Positions 1 through 11,997 are shown, numbered from the stretch's first letter. The stretch: 64,000 nucleotides of DNA from Paracoccus indicus (GCF_003056335.1 NZ_PYWA01000003.1:186001-250000), one strand, 5' to 3'. Numbers and translations: made by a program. The notes: generated by a model not told the origin, from the sequence alone.

Positions 1-494
1 AGATCGGCAAGGGCACGACCTTCACCATCTATCTGCCGGCGCATGCGCGATCGCTGTTGAAGGCGCCACCCGTGGCCGTTCCGGCGACGCGCACCGATCA
101 GCTGGCGACAGGTCCCCGCGGCCGCGTCCTGCTGGTCGAGGATGAGGCCCCCGTGCGCGCCTTCGCATCCCGCGCGTTGAAGTTGAAGGGGTTCGAGGTC
201 GCCGAGGCTGCCTCGGGTGAGGCCGCGCTGGAACTGCTGGAAAAGGGCGACCGCCAGATCGACATCTTCGTCACCGACGTGGTGATGCCCGGGCTCGACG
301 GCCCCTCATGGGTGCGCGAGGCCTTGAAGCTGATCCCGCAGGCCCGCGTGATCTTCATGTCCGGCTATACCGAGGACATCTTCGTCGACGGGCAGGTGCC
401 GGTGCCCGATGCGGCCTTTCTGGCCAAGCCCTTCACGCTGACCGAACTGACCGAAATGGTCCGCACGCAGCTTGCCGCGCCGGACCCGCACTGA
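1..494 (+). CDS. cckA: CckA-type hybrid histidine kinase, C-terminal part (5' end outside window)
   Basis: The reading frame is open from base 3. It begins in the last glycine box of a histidine-kinase ATPase domain (GKGTTFTIYLP), passes a short linker and ends with a complete receiver domain. That domain has the acidic pair in LLVEDEAP, the phospho-acceptor Asp in VTDVVMPGLDG, the Thr/Ser switch region in FMSGYTED and the Lys in LAKPF. A kinase with its own C-terminal receiver directly before recA fits CckA, the membrane kinase that feeds phosphate through ChpT to CtrA in alphaproteobacteria. The sensor, PAS and dimerisation parts are outside the window, so the symbol rests on domain order and neighbourhood. 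The first internal ATG, at 57, is not the real start. Confidence 0.8.
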   Translation, partial: IGKGTTFTIYLPAHARSLLKAPPVAVPATRTDQLATGPRGRVLLVEDEAPVRAFASRALKLKGFEVAEAASGEAALELLEKGDRQIDIFVTDVVMPGLDGPSWVREALKLIPQARVIFMSGYTEDIFVDGQVPVPDAAFLAKPFTLTELTEMVRTQLAAPDPH

Positions 495-497
495 CCG

Positions 498-1082
498 CTA
501 TAGCGTGTCGTAGAGATCCAGATCGAAGGCCATGGCCTGCCGCAACTTCCGTTCGGCGGCGGTGTCCAGATGGACATCGACACTGGGCGGGACGTTGATG
601 CGCGGCAGCTCGATCGCGCAATCGAGGCGGGTTTCCAGGAAATCGACGAAATCCTGGATGCGTTCATATTGGAAGATGCAATCGACCCTGCGCAGACCCT
701 CGGTCAGGAAGGCGCCCTGCGTTCCGATGCCCAAGGCCTCGGGGCCGCCTTCCAGCGCGTAGTCGTTGGCGAAATCGGCAAAGCTGACGCCGTCCATCGC
801 GTGCTGGGGATCCTCGTGGTCGTCGCGCAGCTTGAAGCGATACCAGCTGCGCAGCCAGTCGACGGGTTCGCGCATCAGGGCGACGGTGGTGAACCGCTCA
901 CCGGTCTGCGCCTTCAGCCAAGGCCCGAGGTGGCGGTGATAGGTGCCTATATCGGTGTGCTTCAGCTGCGCGGGACGCTGCAAGGCTGCCGAGGCCAGCG
1001 ATTCCAGCGACATCTCGATCGCGCTCGAGGCGGTCTTGGGGGTCGCAAGAAAGACCAGTCTCTGTTCCCAAAATATCAGCAT
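498..1082 (-). CDS. Sulfotransferase-family protein (194 aa)
   Basis: Short single-domain protein with the two PAPS-binding signatures of sulfotransferases. Near the N-terminus, ATPKTASSAIE matches the 5'-phosphosulfate loop (PKTGST-like), and in the middle ALMREPVDWLRSWY matches the 3'-phosphate-binding RxPxxRxxS region. Sulfotransferases move a sulfuryl group from PAPS to a hydroxyl or amine. The acceptor cannot be told here, but small bacterial members often act on surface polysaccharide or lipid. It converges on the cckA end with a gap of three bases and is divergent from recA, so it is probably transcribed alone. At 194 aa it is shorter than typical members of 250-300 aa, but both signatures are intact. 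Confidence 0.65.
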   Translation of the reverse strand: MLIFWEQRLVFLATPKTASSAIEMSLESLASAALQRPAQLKHTDIGTYHRHLGPWLKAQTGERFTTVALMREPVDWLRSWYRFKLRDDHEDPQHAMDGVSFADFANDYALEGGPEALGIGTQGAFLTEGLRRVDCIFQYERIQDFVDFLETRLDCAIELPRINVPPSVDVHLDTAAERKLRQAMAFDLDLYDTL

Positions 1083-1248
1083 TCGCAGTCGCTCCGATCA
1101 TTGGTCTGCTGCAATCGGGCCGTGGATAGCTGTCGTGCGCCACGGTGTAAACGCTTTGTTAACCAGCGGCGGGTCAAGGTCAAAAAGGCGAATCAATTAT
1201 TAACCACGCCATGCTTGAAAACCGGGGGGCGATGGCGCATGTATGTGC

Positions 1249-1263
1249 GAACAGGACGTGAAC
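1249..1263 (+). promoter_or_regulatory. SOS box (LexA site) upstream of recA
   Basis: The sequence reads GAAC-N7-GAAC, which is the reverse complement of the alphaproteobacterial LexA site GTTC-N7-GTTC. It lies 60 bases before the recA start. A possible -35 element, TTGAAA, is at 1215-1220, which places the box at or just after a promoter. A third half-site, GTTC at 1268-1271, faces the second GAAC with four bases between. Confidence 0.75.
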
Positions 1264-1323
1264 ATTCGTTCCGTTGAGGTGATTGCCCAGTCCGGTGGGC
1301 TGTGAAATAACGATGGGAATGAC

Positions 1324-2397
1324 ATGGCACAGGCGAGCATTTTCGACATGACCGACAAACGCACAGCAGACAAGCAGAAGGCGCTGGAAAGCGCCCTGTC
1401 CCAGATCGAACGCCAGTTCGGCAAGGGTTCGATCATGAAGCTGGGCAAGGACAGTCCCGTGGCCGAGATCGAGGCCACCTCGACCGGCTCGCTTGGCCTG
1501 GACATCGCGCTTGGCATCGGCGGTCTGCCCAAGGGCCGCATCATCGAGATCTTCGGGCCCGAAAGCTCGGGCAAGACCACGCTGACGCTGCATGTGGTGG
1601 CCGAGGAACAGAAGAAGGGCGGCGTCTGCGCCTTCGTCGACGCCGAACACGCGCTGGACCCGCAATACGCCAAGAAGCTGGGCGTGAACCTGGACGAGTT
1701 GCTGATCAGCCAACCCGACACGGGCGAGCAGGCGCTGGAAATCGTCGATACGCTGGTGCGTTCGGGCGCCGTCAGCCTGGTCGTGGTCGACTCGGTCGCG
1801 GCGCTTACACCGAAATCCGAGATCGAAGGCGACATGGGCGACATGCAGATGGGCAGCCAGGCCCGCCTGATGAGCCAGGCGATGCGCAAGCTGACCGCCA
1901 GCATCGGGCGTTCGAACTGCATGGTGATCTTCATCAACCAGATCCGCATGAAGATCGGCGTCATGTTCGGCAACCCTGAAACCACGACGGGCGGCAACGC
2001 GCTGAAGTTCTATGCCTCGGTCCGTTTGGACATCCGCCGCACCGGCGCGGTCAAGGACCGCGACGAGGTGACGGGCAACACGACCCGCGTCAAGGTCGTC
2101 AAGAACAAGGTCGCGCCGCCCTTCCGCCAGGTTGAATTCGACATCATGTACGGCGAGGGCATCAGCAAGGTTGGCGAATTGATCGACCTTGGCGTGAAGG
2201 CCGGCGTCGTCGAGAAATCGGGTGCTTGGTATTCCTATGGCGACGAGCGCATCGGGCAGGGGCGTGAGAACGCCAAGCAGTTCCTGCGCGACCGCCCCGA
2301 GGTGGCCTTCGCCATCGAGGACAAGATCCGCGCGAGCCACGGGTTGGAATTCGGCAGCGATGAAGGCGGCGACAACGAGGCCCTGACCGAGGATTGA
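1324..2397 (+). CDS. recA: Recombinase RecA
   Basis: RecA forms filaments on single-stranded DNA, drives homologous strand exchange and triggers LexA self-cleavage. The 357-aa length is typical. The Walker A motif GPESSGKT is at residues 78-85, the Walker B region reads [12 protein letters not shown], and the L2-loop region follows in [21 protein letters not shown]. The C-terminus is acidic, as in other RecA proteins. An alphaproteobacterial LexA box stands 60 bases upstream and a strong hairpin terminator follows, so recA is a single SOS-regulated unit. alaS follows on the same strand, 155 bases on. Confidence 0.98.
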   Translation: MAQASIFDMTDKRTADKQKALESALSQIERQFGKGSIMKLGKDSPVAEIEATSTGSLGLDIALGIGGLPKGRIIEIFGPESSGKTTLTLHVVAEEQKKGGVCAFVDAEHALDPQYAKKLGVNLDELLISQPDTGEQALEIVDTLVRSGAVSLVVVDSVAALTPKSEIEGDMGDMQMGSQARLMSQAMRKLTASIGRSNCMVIFINQIRMKIGVMFGNPETTTGGNALKFYASVRLDIRRTGAVKDRDEVTGNTTRVKVVKNKVAPPFRQVEFDIMYGEGISKVGELIDLGVKAGVVEKSGAWYSYGDERIGQGRENAKQFLRDRPEVAFAIEDKIRASHGLEFGSDEGGDNEALTED

Positions 2398-2422
2398 TCC
2401 CGGTCATGACCTGATCTGACGG

Positions 2423-2448
2423 GCGCGCGGAGGGTATCCTCCGCGCGC
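2423..2448 (+). terminator. Rho-independent terminator after recA
   Basis: Perfect 11-bp stem (GCGCGCGGAGG / CCTCCGCGCGC) with a 4-base loop, followed by a T-rich run (TTTCGTTT). It starts 26 bases after the recA stop. Confidence 0.85.
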
Positions 2449-2552
2449 TTTCGTTTGCGATTGCTGGACAGCCGCACGGGCTGGCGATAGACCAAGCAGC
2501 AAGTCCGGCACGGCCGGAAGCAGCCAGAACATATTTGCGATGAAGGCCCGCC

Positions 2553-5206
<2,654 letters not shown>

Positions 5207-5210
<4 letters not shown>

Positions 5211-5506
5211 CCGCGCTCTGGATTGCCCATGTGACCGTCACCGACGCCGAGGCCTATGGTCGCTATGCCAAGGAGGCCGGTCCCGCCATTGCCCAGCACG
5301 GCGGCGTCTTCCTGGCCCGCGGCGGTCGCTATCACCAGCTGGAGGGCAACGACCGCGCGCGCAACGTTGTCGCCCGCTTCCCCAGCCTCGAGGCCGCGGT
5401 TGCCTGTTATCACAGCAGTGAATACCAAGCGGCGCTGGCACATGCCAAAGGCGCAAGCGAACGCGACCTCGTGATCGTCGAGGAAACGCCGCCCGCTGCG
5501 GAATAA
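5207..5506 (+). CDS. DUF1330-family ferredoxin-fold protein
   Basis: A 99-aa protein matching the DUF1330 family of small dimeric alpha/beta barrel proteins. Family features include the opening [20 protein letters not shown], the conserved GGRYHQLEG segment, the [19 protein letters not shown] helix and the closing RDLVIVEE strand. The biochemical role of the family is not settled; the fold is shared with ABM monooxygenases and EthD-like proteins. Its start overlaps the alaS stop by four bases, so its translation is probably coupled to alaS. Confidence 0.85.
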
Positions 5507-5522
5507 GGTGATCGCGTCATAC

Positions 5523-5546
5523 CTTTGTGCTAGCTCTGTCACAAAG
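5523..5546. promoter_or_regulatory. Inverted repeat before the amidotransferase gene (candidate operator)
   Basis: Perfect 7-bp inverted repeat, CTTTGTG-N10-CACAAAG, in the 60-base gap between the DUF1330 gene and the class II amidotransferase gene. It is the only AT-rich stretch there and ends 20 bases before the start codon. It could be a regulator site or a weak terminator hairpin for the upstream unit. Confidence 0.4.
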
Positions 5547-5566
5547 AAGACGCAAAGGGGCAGGGC

Positions 5567-6361
5567 ATGTGTCGTTGGGCGGCCTATCTGGGCCAGTCGA
5601 TCTTTCTTGAGGATATCGTCAGCCTGCCGGCGCATTCGCTGATCCGGCAGGCGCAGGGCGCGATGCGCTGCCCCACGCCCGTCAATGCCGATGGTTTCGG
5701 CATCGCATGGTATGGCGAACGCCCCGAGCCGGGGCTTTACCGCGATGTCCTGCCCGCCTGGTCCGATCCGAACCTGCGCAGCCTTGTGGCGCAGGTGCGG
5801 TCTGGGCTGTTCATGGCGCATGTGCGGGCCTCGACCGGGACGGCGACCAGCCGCAACAACTGCCATCCTTTCGCCGTCGGCCGCTGGAGCTTCATGCACA
5901 ACGGGCAGTTCGGCGGCTATGACGGCTTTCGCCGCCATGCCGATGCGCTGATCCCCGATGATCTCTATTGCGAACGCAAGGGCGCGACCGACAGCGAGGC
6001 GCTGTTTTTGATCGCGCTTGGGCTGGGTCTTGACCGCGATCCGAAGGCCGCGATGCAGGGCGCGATCGGTCTGATGGGCGATCTGGCGCGGCAGCGTGGC
6101 GTCGCCCCGCATGTCCGCGCCGCCTGTGCGATGTCGGATGGTGAACGGCTTTACGCCCTGCGCTACAGCAGCGACGATCATGCCCCGTCGCTCTATCATC
6201 GCTGGTCGGCGTCGCGGCAGGGATGGGCCGTGGTGTCCGAGCCGCTGGAGACCGATCAGGCCGATTGGTCCGAGGTCCCACCGGGCAGCTTCTGCATCTT
6301 TGAACGCGATACCGTCCAGATCAGCAGCTTCTGTCCCGACAGCCTTCGGGCGGTGGCTTGA
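5567..6361 (+). CDS. Class II glutamine amidotransferase (YafJ/EgtC-like)
   Basis: N-terminal nucleophile hydrolase of 264 aa. Cys2 in MCRWAAYLG becomes the catalytic nucleophile after Met1 removal. Substrate-pocket motifs follow: NADGFGIAWYG, FMAHVRASTG, the NNCHPF segment and WSFMHNGQFGG. TDSEALF is also typical of the YafJ/EgtC group. Proteins of this group include EgtC, which hydrolyses the gamma-glutamyl bond in ergothioneine synthesis, but no egtA, egtB or egtD lies nearby, so the substrate is unknown. The ribosome-binding site AAGGGG is well placed. It converges on the DUF4177 gene with only four bases between stops. Confidence 0.8.
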   Translation: MCRWAAYLGQSIFLEDIVSLPAHSLIRQAQGAMRCPTPVNADGFGIAWYGERPEPGLYRDVLPAWSDPNLRSLVAQVRSGLFMAHVRASTGTATSRNNCHPFAVGRWSFMHNGQFGGYDGFRRHADALIPDDLYCERKGATDSEALFLIALGLGLDRDPKAAMQGAIGLMGDLARQRGVAPHVRAACAMSDGERLYALRYSSDDHAPSLYHRWSASRQGWAVVSEPLETDQADWSEVPPGSFCIFERDTVQISSFCPDSLRAVA

Positions 6362-6365
6362 TGCC

Positions 6366-6668
6366 CTAGAACTTGGGGTCGATTGCCGGTTCGGGCTTAG
6401 GCTTGGGGGCCGCCTTGGCCTTGCCGGTGGCGCGGCGGAAGACCAGCACGTTGTGATAGACGGTGGTGCGTCCGGTCAAACCGCTGCGTTCCTCGGATGG
6501 CAGGACGTCGGCGCGCAGATATTCCCAACCCTCGGCGGCCATGCTGTTCAGTTGTGCGGTCAGCGCCAGCGCATAGCGATCGGTCGGGGTCTTGGCGTCC
6601 TTGTCCTTTTCCCCACGCGAGGGGGCCGCGACCACGGAATATTCAAAGCCCGGTTCAGAAACACCCAT
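6366..6668 (-). CDS. DUF4177 domain protein
   Basis: Small protein of 100 aa whose core (GFEYSVVAAPSRG, then ALTAQLNSMAAEGWEYLRAD) matches DUF4177, a family of unknown function recognised by the AEGWE motif. The tail (residues after 80) is a Lys/Pro/Ala-rich stretch that is probably disordered. I chose the ATG at 6668 because AGGA sits five bases before it; two further upstream starts, up to 6686, lack a clear site. The gene faces the amidotransferase gene tail to tail. Confidence 0.7.
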   Translation of the reverse strand: MGVSEPGFEYSVVAAPSRGEKDKDAKTPTDRYALALTAQLNSMAAEGWEYLRADVLPSEERSGLTGRTTVYHNVLVFRRATGKAKAAPKPKPEPAIDPKF

Positions 6669-6718
6669 CTGCATCCTGCCATTCACGAAAAAAGGGCTGC
6701 GCCCATTTGAAAAGGAGA

Positions 6719-6743
6719 GACCCCGCCCGATGCGGACGGGGTC
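6719..6743 (-). terminator. Terminator after gatB
   Basis: Inverted repeat GACCCCG...CGGGGTC, extendable to ten pairs with one mismatch, starting seven bases after the gatB stop. On the minus strand it is followed by TCTCCTTTTC, a pyrimidine-rich tail. Confidence 0.7.
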
Positions 6744-6749
6744 ATGATG

Positions 6750-8261
6750 TCACTGGGCCAGCTTTTTGGCGACCAGTTCGTTGACGGCGGCGGGGTTGGC
6801 CTTGCCACCCGTGGCCTTCAGGACCTGACCGACGAACCAGCCCGCCAGCTTGGGATTGGCCTTGGCTTTTTCGACCTGTGCGGGGTTGGCTGCGATGATC
6901 TCGTCCACGGCGGCCTCGATGGCGCCAAGGTCGGTGACCTGCTTCATGCCGCGTTCCTCAACCAGCTGGGCGGGATCGCCGCCTTCGGTCCAGAGGATCT
7001 CGAACAGGTCCTTGGCGATCTTGCCGGAAATGTCGCCCTTGGCGATCAGATCGACCACGCCGCCCAGCTGCGCCGCCGAGATGGGCGAGGTCTGGACCGT
7101 CAGTCCTTCCTTGTTCAACCGGCCGAACAACTCGTTGATGACCCAGTTCGCGGCCATCTTGCCGTCACGGCCCGCGGCCACGGCCTCAAAGAAGTTGGCG
7201 TTTTCCAGTTCGGCGGTCAGCACGCCCGCGTCATATTCCGACAGGCCCATGTCCTTGACGAAGCGGGCCTTCTTCTCATCGGGCAGCTCGGGCATGGCGG
7301 CGGCGATGTCGTCGACCCAGGCCTGCTCAATTTCCAACGGCAGCAGGTCGGGATCGGGGAAATAGCGATAGTCGTGCGCTTCCTCCTTGGACCGCATCGA
7401 CCGCGTCTCGCCCTTGTCTGCATCATAGAGGCGCGTTTCCTGCACGACCGCGCCGCCATCCTCGATGATGGCGATCTGGCGGCGTGCCTCGTATTCGATG
7501 GCGGCCTGGATGAAGCGCATCGAGTTCATGTTCTTGATCTCGCAGCGCGTGCCCAGATGGCTGAAATCGCCGGTTTCCTGGAAGCGCTCATAGGCGCCGG
7601 GCTTGCAGACGCTGACGTTCACGTCGGCGCGCAGGTTGCCGTTCTGCATGTTGCCGTCGCAGGTGCCCAGATAGCGCAGGATCTGACGCAGCTTGACGAC
7701 ATAGGCGGCGGCTTCCTCGGGGCCGCGGATGTCGGGGCGGCTGACGATCTCCATCAGGGCGACGCCGGTGCGGTTCAGGTCGACGAAGGACATGTTGGGG
7801 TCCATGTCGTGGATCGACTTGCCCGCGTCCTGTTCCAGGTGGATGCGCTCGATCCGCACGCGGCGGGCGACGCCCGGACCCATGTCGACGATGATCTCGC
7901 CCTCGCCCACGATGGGGTGATAGAGCTGGCTGATCTGATAGCCCTGCGGAAGGTCCGGATAGAAATAGTTTTTGCGGTCGAAGGCGCTGCGCAGGTTGAT
8001 ATCGGCCTTCAGGCCCAGTCCCGTGCGGACCGCTTGGGCCACGCAGAATTCGTTGATGACCGGCAGCATGCCCGGCATGGCGGCATCCACGAAGGCCACG
8101 TTGCTGTTGGGTTCCGCCCCGAATTCGGTCGAGGCGCCCGAGAACAGCTTGGCATTCGATGCGACCTGGGCGTGCACCTCCAGCCCGATGACAAGCTCCC
8201 AATCGCTTTTGGCGCCTTGGATCACCTTGGGCTGCGGGGCGGTATAGGTCAGGTCTAGCAT
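6750..8261 (-). CDS. gatB: Asp/Glu-tRNA(Asn/Gln) amidotransferase subunit B
   Basis: GatB is the tRNA-binding and kinase subunit of the GatCAB amidotransferase, which converts misacylated Glu-tRNA-Gln and Asp-tRNA-Asn to the correct forms. The start of the mature protein ([20 protein letters not shown]) and the NTxxSxVD-like substrate region are family hallmarks. The C-terminal YqeY-like tail domain ends with [12 protein letters not shown] place the start at 8261 (503 aa) because GAGG lies nine bases upstream and the protein then begins MLDLTYT, as relatives do; an ATG at 8276 has no ribosome site. gatA and gatC are not in the window, so the complex is encoded at separate sites. Confidence 0.95.
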   Translation of the reverse strand: MLDLTYTAPQPKVIQGAKSDWELVIGLEVHAQVASNAKLFSGASTEFGAEPNSNVAFVDAAMPGMLPVINEFCVAQAVRTGLGLKADINLRSAFDRKNYFYPDLPQGYQISQLYHPIVGEGEIIVDMGPGVARRVRIERIHLEQDAGKSIHDMDPNMSFVDLNRTGVALMEIVSRPDIRGPEEAAAYVVKLRQILRYLGTCDGNMQNGNLRADVNVSVCKPGAYERFQETGDFSHLGTRCEIKNMNSMRFIQAAIEYEARRQIAIIEDGGAVVQETRLYDADKGETRSMRSKEEAHDYRYFPDPDLLPLEIEQAWVDDIAAAMPELPDEKKARFVKDMGLSEYDAGVLTAELENANFFEAVAAGRDGKMAANWVINELFGRLNKEGLTVQTSPISAAQLGGVVDLIAKGDISGKIAKDLFEILWTEGGDPAQLVEERGMKQVTDLGAIEAAVDEIIAANPAQVEKAKANPKLAGWFVGQVLKATGGKANPAAVNELVAKKLAQ

Positions 8262-8556
8262 CGGATTGGGCCTCATCGTGCGGCGGATCTGTCTTTGGGC
8301 CGGGTTTTAGGGCAAGGCCATGGGATTGTCACGGCCTGCCGCGCTGCCATCTGTCATTCGCCCGACGAATCGTGACACGGGCGGCACCAAACGAAATACG
8401 CGTGTCATTTTACGTGATCTGGTGGCCTATCGGCGGGAATCCGTCATTCGATCGCGTGACGGGTGGCACGTTCCCGCCGACGCACGAAGCCGTCGCTTGC
8501 GGCATTTCCGGCTTCCTCTAAGCCAATGCCTGACGAAACTGACCCACGAGGTTCCG

Positions 8557-9174
8557 ATGCGCGCTGCGCTGTCCCTGGCCGCCCTGGCCGTTCTTGCCGC
8601 CTGTTCCACGACGCCGGGTGCCGACAAGGCCGAGGCCGTGAAGACGGAGGCCGAAGAGCTGGCCCTGGTCGCCGAGCCGCCGATGCGGTGGGACGCCAAG
8701 GGTGGGTCCGATGCATGGACCACCGCAACGCTGGCCGCGCTGGACCGCGAGGGGGCGACGATCATGTCGCGCGTCCCGCATGACATCAACGAATTCTGCC
8801 CGAACTATCGCCAGCTGACCCAAACTGGGCGCAAGGCCTTCTGGGCGGGTCTGCTGTCGGCGGTCGCCAAGCATGAAAGCACCTACAACCCGCAGGCGGC
8901 GGGCGGCGGTGGCAAATGGCTGGGCCTGATGCAGATCGCGCCCGCGACCTGGCGCAACTATGGTTGCACGGGCAATATCCGCAATGGATCGGACAACATG
9001 GCCTGCGCGGTCAAGATCATGACGCATCAGGTGGAACGCGACAATGCGGTCGCCCATGATGGCAACGGCTGGCGCGGCGTGGCGCGGGACTGGGCGCCGA
9101 TGCGCAGCGCCTCGAAGCGGGCCGATATCGCGAATTGGACCAGCAGCCAAAGCTATTGCAGCGTCGAGGGCTGA
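8557..9174 (+). CDS. Lipoprotein lytic transglycosylase (SLT domain)
   Basis: Predicted outer-membrane or periplasmic lipoprotein of 205 aa that cleaves peptidoglycan glycan strands. The signal peptide ends in the lipobox LAAC with Cys16. The SLT/lysozyme-like domain covers about residues 75-190, with catalytic Glu107 in AKHESTYNP and the following GLMQIAPATWRNYG, the usual ESxxNP/GLMQ pair. The frame is open upstream to 8320, but the ATG at 8557 gives a proper lipoprotein signal, so the upstream part is taken as leader. The gene is divergent from gatB and ends at a shared bidirectional terminator. Confidence 0.85.
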   Translation: MRAALSLAALAVLAACSTTPGADKAEAVKTEAEELALVAEPPMRWDAKGGSDAWTTATLAALDREGATIMSRVPHDINEFCPNYRQLTQTGRKAFWAGLLSAVAKHESTYNPQAAGGGGKWLGLMQIAPATWRNYGCTGNIRNGSDNMACAVKIMTHQVERDNAVAHDGNGWRGVARDWAPMRSASKRADIANWTSSQSYCSVEG

Positions 9175-9186
9175 TCGGACATGATG

Positions 9187-9213
9187 AAGGGGCGGCACCG
9201 GGTGCCGCCCCTT
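9187..9213. terminator. Bidirectional terminator between transglycosylase and M20 genes
   Basis: Near-perfect palindrome AAGGGGCGGCACC-G-GGTGCCGCCCCTT followed by TT on the plus strand. It sits between two convergent genes and can serve both. Confidence 0.8.
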
Positions 9214-9217
9214 TTCG

Positions 9218-10603
9218 TCAGCGCAGGGCGGTCAGGATGCGCACCCAGGACCGCGCGCCTTTCGCGAAGCTTTCCACGTCGTATTTCTCGTTCGGGGAAT
9301 GGATGCGGTCGTCATCGCGGGCAAAGCCGATCAGCATCGAATCCATGCCTAGGATCTGCTTGAAGTCGCCCGCGATGGGGATAGATCCGCCGGCGCCGAT
9401 GAAGGCGGCCTCCTGTTCCCATTCGTCGCTCAATGCCTGCTTGGCGGCGGCAAAGGCCGGGTCGCTGATGTCCATGCTGCTGGCGGGGCTGGCGCCGTGG
9501 TCGTGGAATTCCACCCGGCAATCGGCGGGGACGAAGCTGCGGACATGGGCCTGGAAGGTGTCGCGGATGGCCTCGGGGTCCTGCTGGCCGGTCAGGCGGA
9601 AGCTGACCTTGGCGCGGGCCTGGGCGGGCAACACCGTCTTGAAGCCTTCGCCCGCATAGCCGCCCGCAATGCCGTTGATCTCGGCTGTGGGTTGGTTCCA
9701 CACCATCTCCAGCGCGGTGCGGCCCTTTTCGCCGATGGGGTCCTTCAGCCCGACGCGGCTCAGAAAATCGGCGGCGTCAAAACCAAGCGCCTGCCAGTCG
9801 GCGGCCAGTTCCGGGGTCAGCTCCGCCACGCCGTCATAAAAGCCGGGCAGGGTGACGCGCCCCATGTCGTCCTTCAGCGCGGCCAGCGCCTTCGACAGGA
9901 TCATGATGGGGTTGGCGGCCAGCCCGCCGAAGCTGCCCGAATGCAGGTCGCGGTCGGCGCCGGTGATGACGACCTCTTGCCCGACAAGGCCGCGCAGCTG
10001 CGTGGTGATGGCCGGGCGGCCGTCGGAATAGCGGCTGGTGTCGCAGATCATCGCCACCGAGGCGCGCAATTCGTCGGCATGTTCATGCAGGAAGGGCCGA
10101 AGTGAGGGCGAGCCGGATTCCTCCTCTCCCTCGAACAGCAGGGTCAGGTCGGTGGGCAGGCTGCCGTGGACGGTCTTCCACGCACGGAAGGCTTCGACGA
10201 AGGTCATGAGCTGGCCCTTGTCGTCGGATGCACCGCGACCGCGGATGACGCGACCCTCGGGGGTGTCCTCGATGGCGGGTTCGAAGGGCGGGCTGTTCCA
10301 CAGTTCCAGCGGATCGACGGGCTGGACGTCGTAATGGCCATAGAACAGCACCGGCCGCGCATCGCCCGCGGGCGATTTCGCCACCACCATCGGATGACCC
10401 GGCGTGTCGTGCAGCGTCACCTCGAAGCCAAGGTTCCGCAGCTGCGCGACCAGCCATTCCGCCGCCTGCCGCACGTCGCCCTTATGCGCCGGATCGGTTG
10501 AGATCGAGGGGATGCGCAGGAAGTCCTGCAGCCGGTCCAGCGCGGCATCCAGACCCTGATCCAGCTGCGTCAGCATGTCCTGCATCGATGCGTTTTCCAC
10601 CAT
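9218..10603 (-). CDS. M20-family dipeptidase
   Basis: Zinc exopeptidase of the M20 family that hydrolyses di- or short peptides. Metal-ligand motifs are in order: [10 protein letters not shown] (His and catalytic Asp), [11 protein letters not shown] (bridging Asp), FEGEEESGS (general-base Glu and ligand Glu) and [10 protein letters not shown]. The lid/dimerisation domain lies between. The longest frame starts with TTG at 10633, but the ATG at 10603 (461 aa) has the purine-rich GAAAGGCGGGAAAC just before it and is preferred. It is divergent from hemA, so the roughly 160-base gap holds both promoters. Confidence 0.9.
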   Translation of the reverse strand: MVENASMQDMLTQLDQGLDAALDRLQDFLRIPSISTDPAHKGDVRQAAEWLVAQLRNLGFEVTLHDTPGHPMVVAKSPAGDARPVLFYGHYDVQPVDPLELWNSPPFEPAIEDTPEGRVIRGRGASDDKGQLMTFVEAFRAWKTVHGSLPTDLTLLFEGEEESGSPSLRPFLHEHADELRASVAMICDTSRYSDGRPAITTQLRGLVGQEVVITGADRDLHSGSFGGLAANPIMILSKALAALKDDMGRVTLPGFYDGVAELTPELAADWQALGFDAADFLSRVGLKDPIGEKGRTALEMVWNQPTAEINGIAGGYAGEGFKTVLPAQARAKVSFRLTGQQDPEAIRDTFQAHVRSFVPADCRVEFHDHGASPASSMDISDPAFAAAKQALSDEWEQEAAFIGAGGSIPIAGDFKQILGMDSMLIGFARDDDRIHSPNEKYDVESFAKGARSWVRILTALR

Positions 10604-10669
10604 GTTTCCCGCCTTTCCGAGCGTATTTGTCAATTTTCAGACTGGACCTTTTGTCCCAGCATGACGTTT

Positions 10670-10681
10670 TTGACCTGTCAT
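10670..10681 (+). promoter_or_regulatory. Palindrome TGAC-CT-GTCA upstream of hemA (candidate operator)
   Basis: TTGACCTGTCAT overlaps a possible -35 hexamer (TTGACC, 10670-10675). The core TGACCTGTCA is a perfect palindrome with a two-base centre about 90 bases before hemA. A larger ATGAC-N11-GTCAT repeat spans 10661-10681. It lacks the FNR half-site pair TTGAT/ATCAA, so I assign no regulator. No convincing -10 hexamer is at the right spacing. Confidence 0.3.
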
Positions 10682-10767
10682 TTTCGCGACTTGCCGCTTA
10701 TTTAGGACGTGCCGCGCGTGGTCGGACCATGATCGCACCCAGCCAGCTATGCAAGGGAACGCCCGCA

Positions 10768-11997
10768 ATGAAATATGATGCCGCATTGGACCAGGCGATC
10801 TCGCGTCTGCACGACGAAGGCCGCTATCGGACCTTCATCGATATCGAACGCGCGAAAGGCCGGTTTCCGCAAGCCGTCTGGAACCGTCCGGACGGTCAGC
10901 AGCAGGAAATCACCGTCTGGTGCGGCAACGACTACCTGGGCATGGGGCAGCACCCCGTCGTCCTGGCCGCCATGCACGAGGCGCTTGACGCCACCGGCGC
11001 AGGTTCGGGCGGGACGCGCAACATCAGCGGCACCACGGTCTATCACAAGCGGCTGGAATCCGAGCTGGCGGATCTGCACGACAAGGAAGCGGCCCTTGTC
11101 TTCTCCAGCGCCTATATCGCCAATGATGCGACGCTCTCGACGCTGCCCAAGCTGTTTCCGGGGCTGATCATCTATTCGGACGAATTGAACCATGCCTCGA
11201 TGATCGAGGGGATCAAGCGCAACGGCGGTGCCAAGCGCATCTTCCGTCACAACGACGTCGCCCATCTGCGCGAACTGCTGGAGGCTGACGATCCCGCAGC
11301 CCCCAAGCTGATCGCCTTCGAGTCCATCTATTCCATGGACGGCGATTTCGGCCCCATCGAGGCGCTCTGCGACCTGGCGCAGGAATTCGGCGCGCTGACC
11401 TATCTGGACGAGGTCCATGCGGTGGGCATGTACGGTCCCCGTGGTGGCGGCGTGGCCGAGCGTGACAAGCTGTCGGGGCGCATCGACATCATCAACGGAA
11501 CCCTTGGCAAGGCCTTCGGTGTCTTCGGTGGCTATATCGCGGCCAGCGCCAAGATGTGCGATGCGATCCGCTCCTATGCGCCGGGGTTCATCTTCACCAC
11601 TTCGCTGCCGCCCACGGTTGCGGCGGGGGCGGCAGCCTCCATCGCCTTCCTGAAGACGGCCGAGGGGCAGAAGCTGCGCGACGCCCAGCAGCTGCACGCC
11701 CGCATCCTGAAGATGCGGCTGAAGTCGCTTGGCATGCCGATCATCGATCACGGCAGCCACATCGTGCCCGTGCATGTCGGCCATCCGGTCCACTGCAAGG
11801 CGCTGTCGGACATGATGCTGCGCGATTACGGCATCTATGTGCAGCCGATCAACTTCCCGACCGTCCCGCGCGGCACGGAACGCCTGCGCTTCACGCCCTC
11901 TCCGGTGCACGATCCCAAGCAGATCGATCACCTGGTAGGCGCGATGGATACGCTCTGGTCGCATTGCGCGCTGAATCGCGCGGAATTGAGCGCATAG
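10768..11997 (+). CDS. hemA: 5-aminolevulinate synthase
   Basis: Condenses glycine and succinyl-CoA to 5-aminolevulinate, the first step of haem and cobalamin synthesis by the C4 route of alphaproteobacteria. The 409-aa protein starts [20 protein letters not shown] after an AAGGGA ribosome site. The frame runs open from 10498, but that upstream part is not family-like. Fold-type I PLP features are clear: [13 protein letters not shown], the [14 protein letters not shown] segment carrying the PLP-pyridine Asp, and the Schiff-base Lys in [13 protein letters not shown]. The same organism has a B12 uptake operon a few kb away. A hairpin follows at 12060. Confidence 0.97.
   Translation: MKYDAALDQAISRLHDEGRYRTFIDIERAKGRFPQAVWNRPDGQQQEITVWCGNDYLGMGQHPVVLAAMHEALDATGAGSGGTRNISGTTVYHKRLESELADLHDKEAALVFSSAYIANDATLSTLPKLFPGLIIYSDELNHASMIEGIKRNGGAKRIFRHNDVAHLRELLEADDPAAPKLIAFESIYSMDGDFGPIEALCDLAQEFGALTYLDEVHAVGMYGPRGGGVAERDKLSGRIDIINGTLGKAFGVFGGYIAASAKMCDAIRSYAPGFIFTTSLPPTVAAGAAASIAFLKTAEGQKLRDAQQLHARILKMRLKSLGMPIIDHGSHIVPVHVGHPVHCKALSDMMLRDYGIYVQPINFPTVPRGTERLRFTPSPVHDPKQIDHLVGAMDTLWSHCALNRAELSA

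Noticed and set aside
1180..2340. 386-codon minus-strand frame opposite recA
   Set aside because: Shadow frame of recA; contains no motif and covers the SOS promoter.
6744..8258. 504-codon plus-strand frame opposite gatB
   Set aside because: It mirrors gatB almost end to end; composition is that of a shadow frame.
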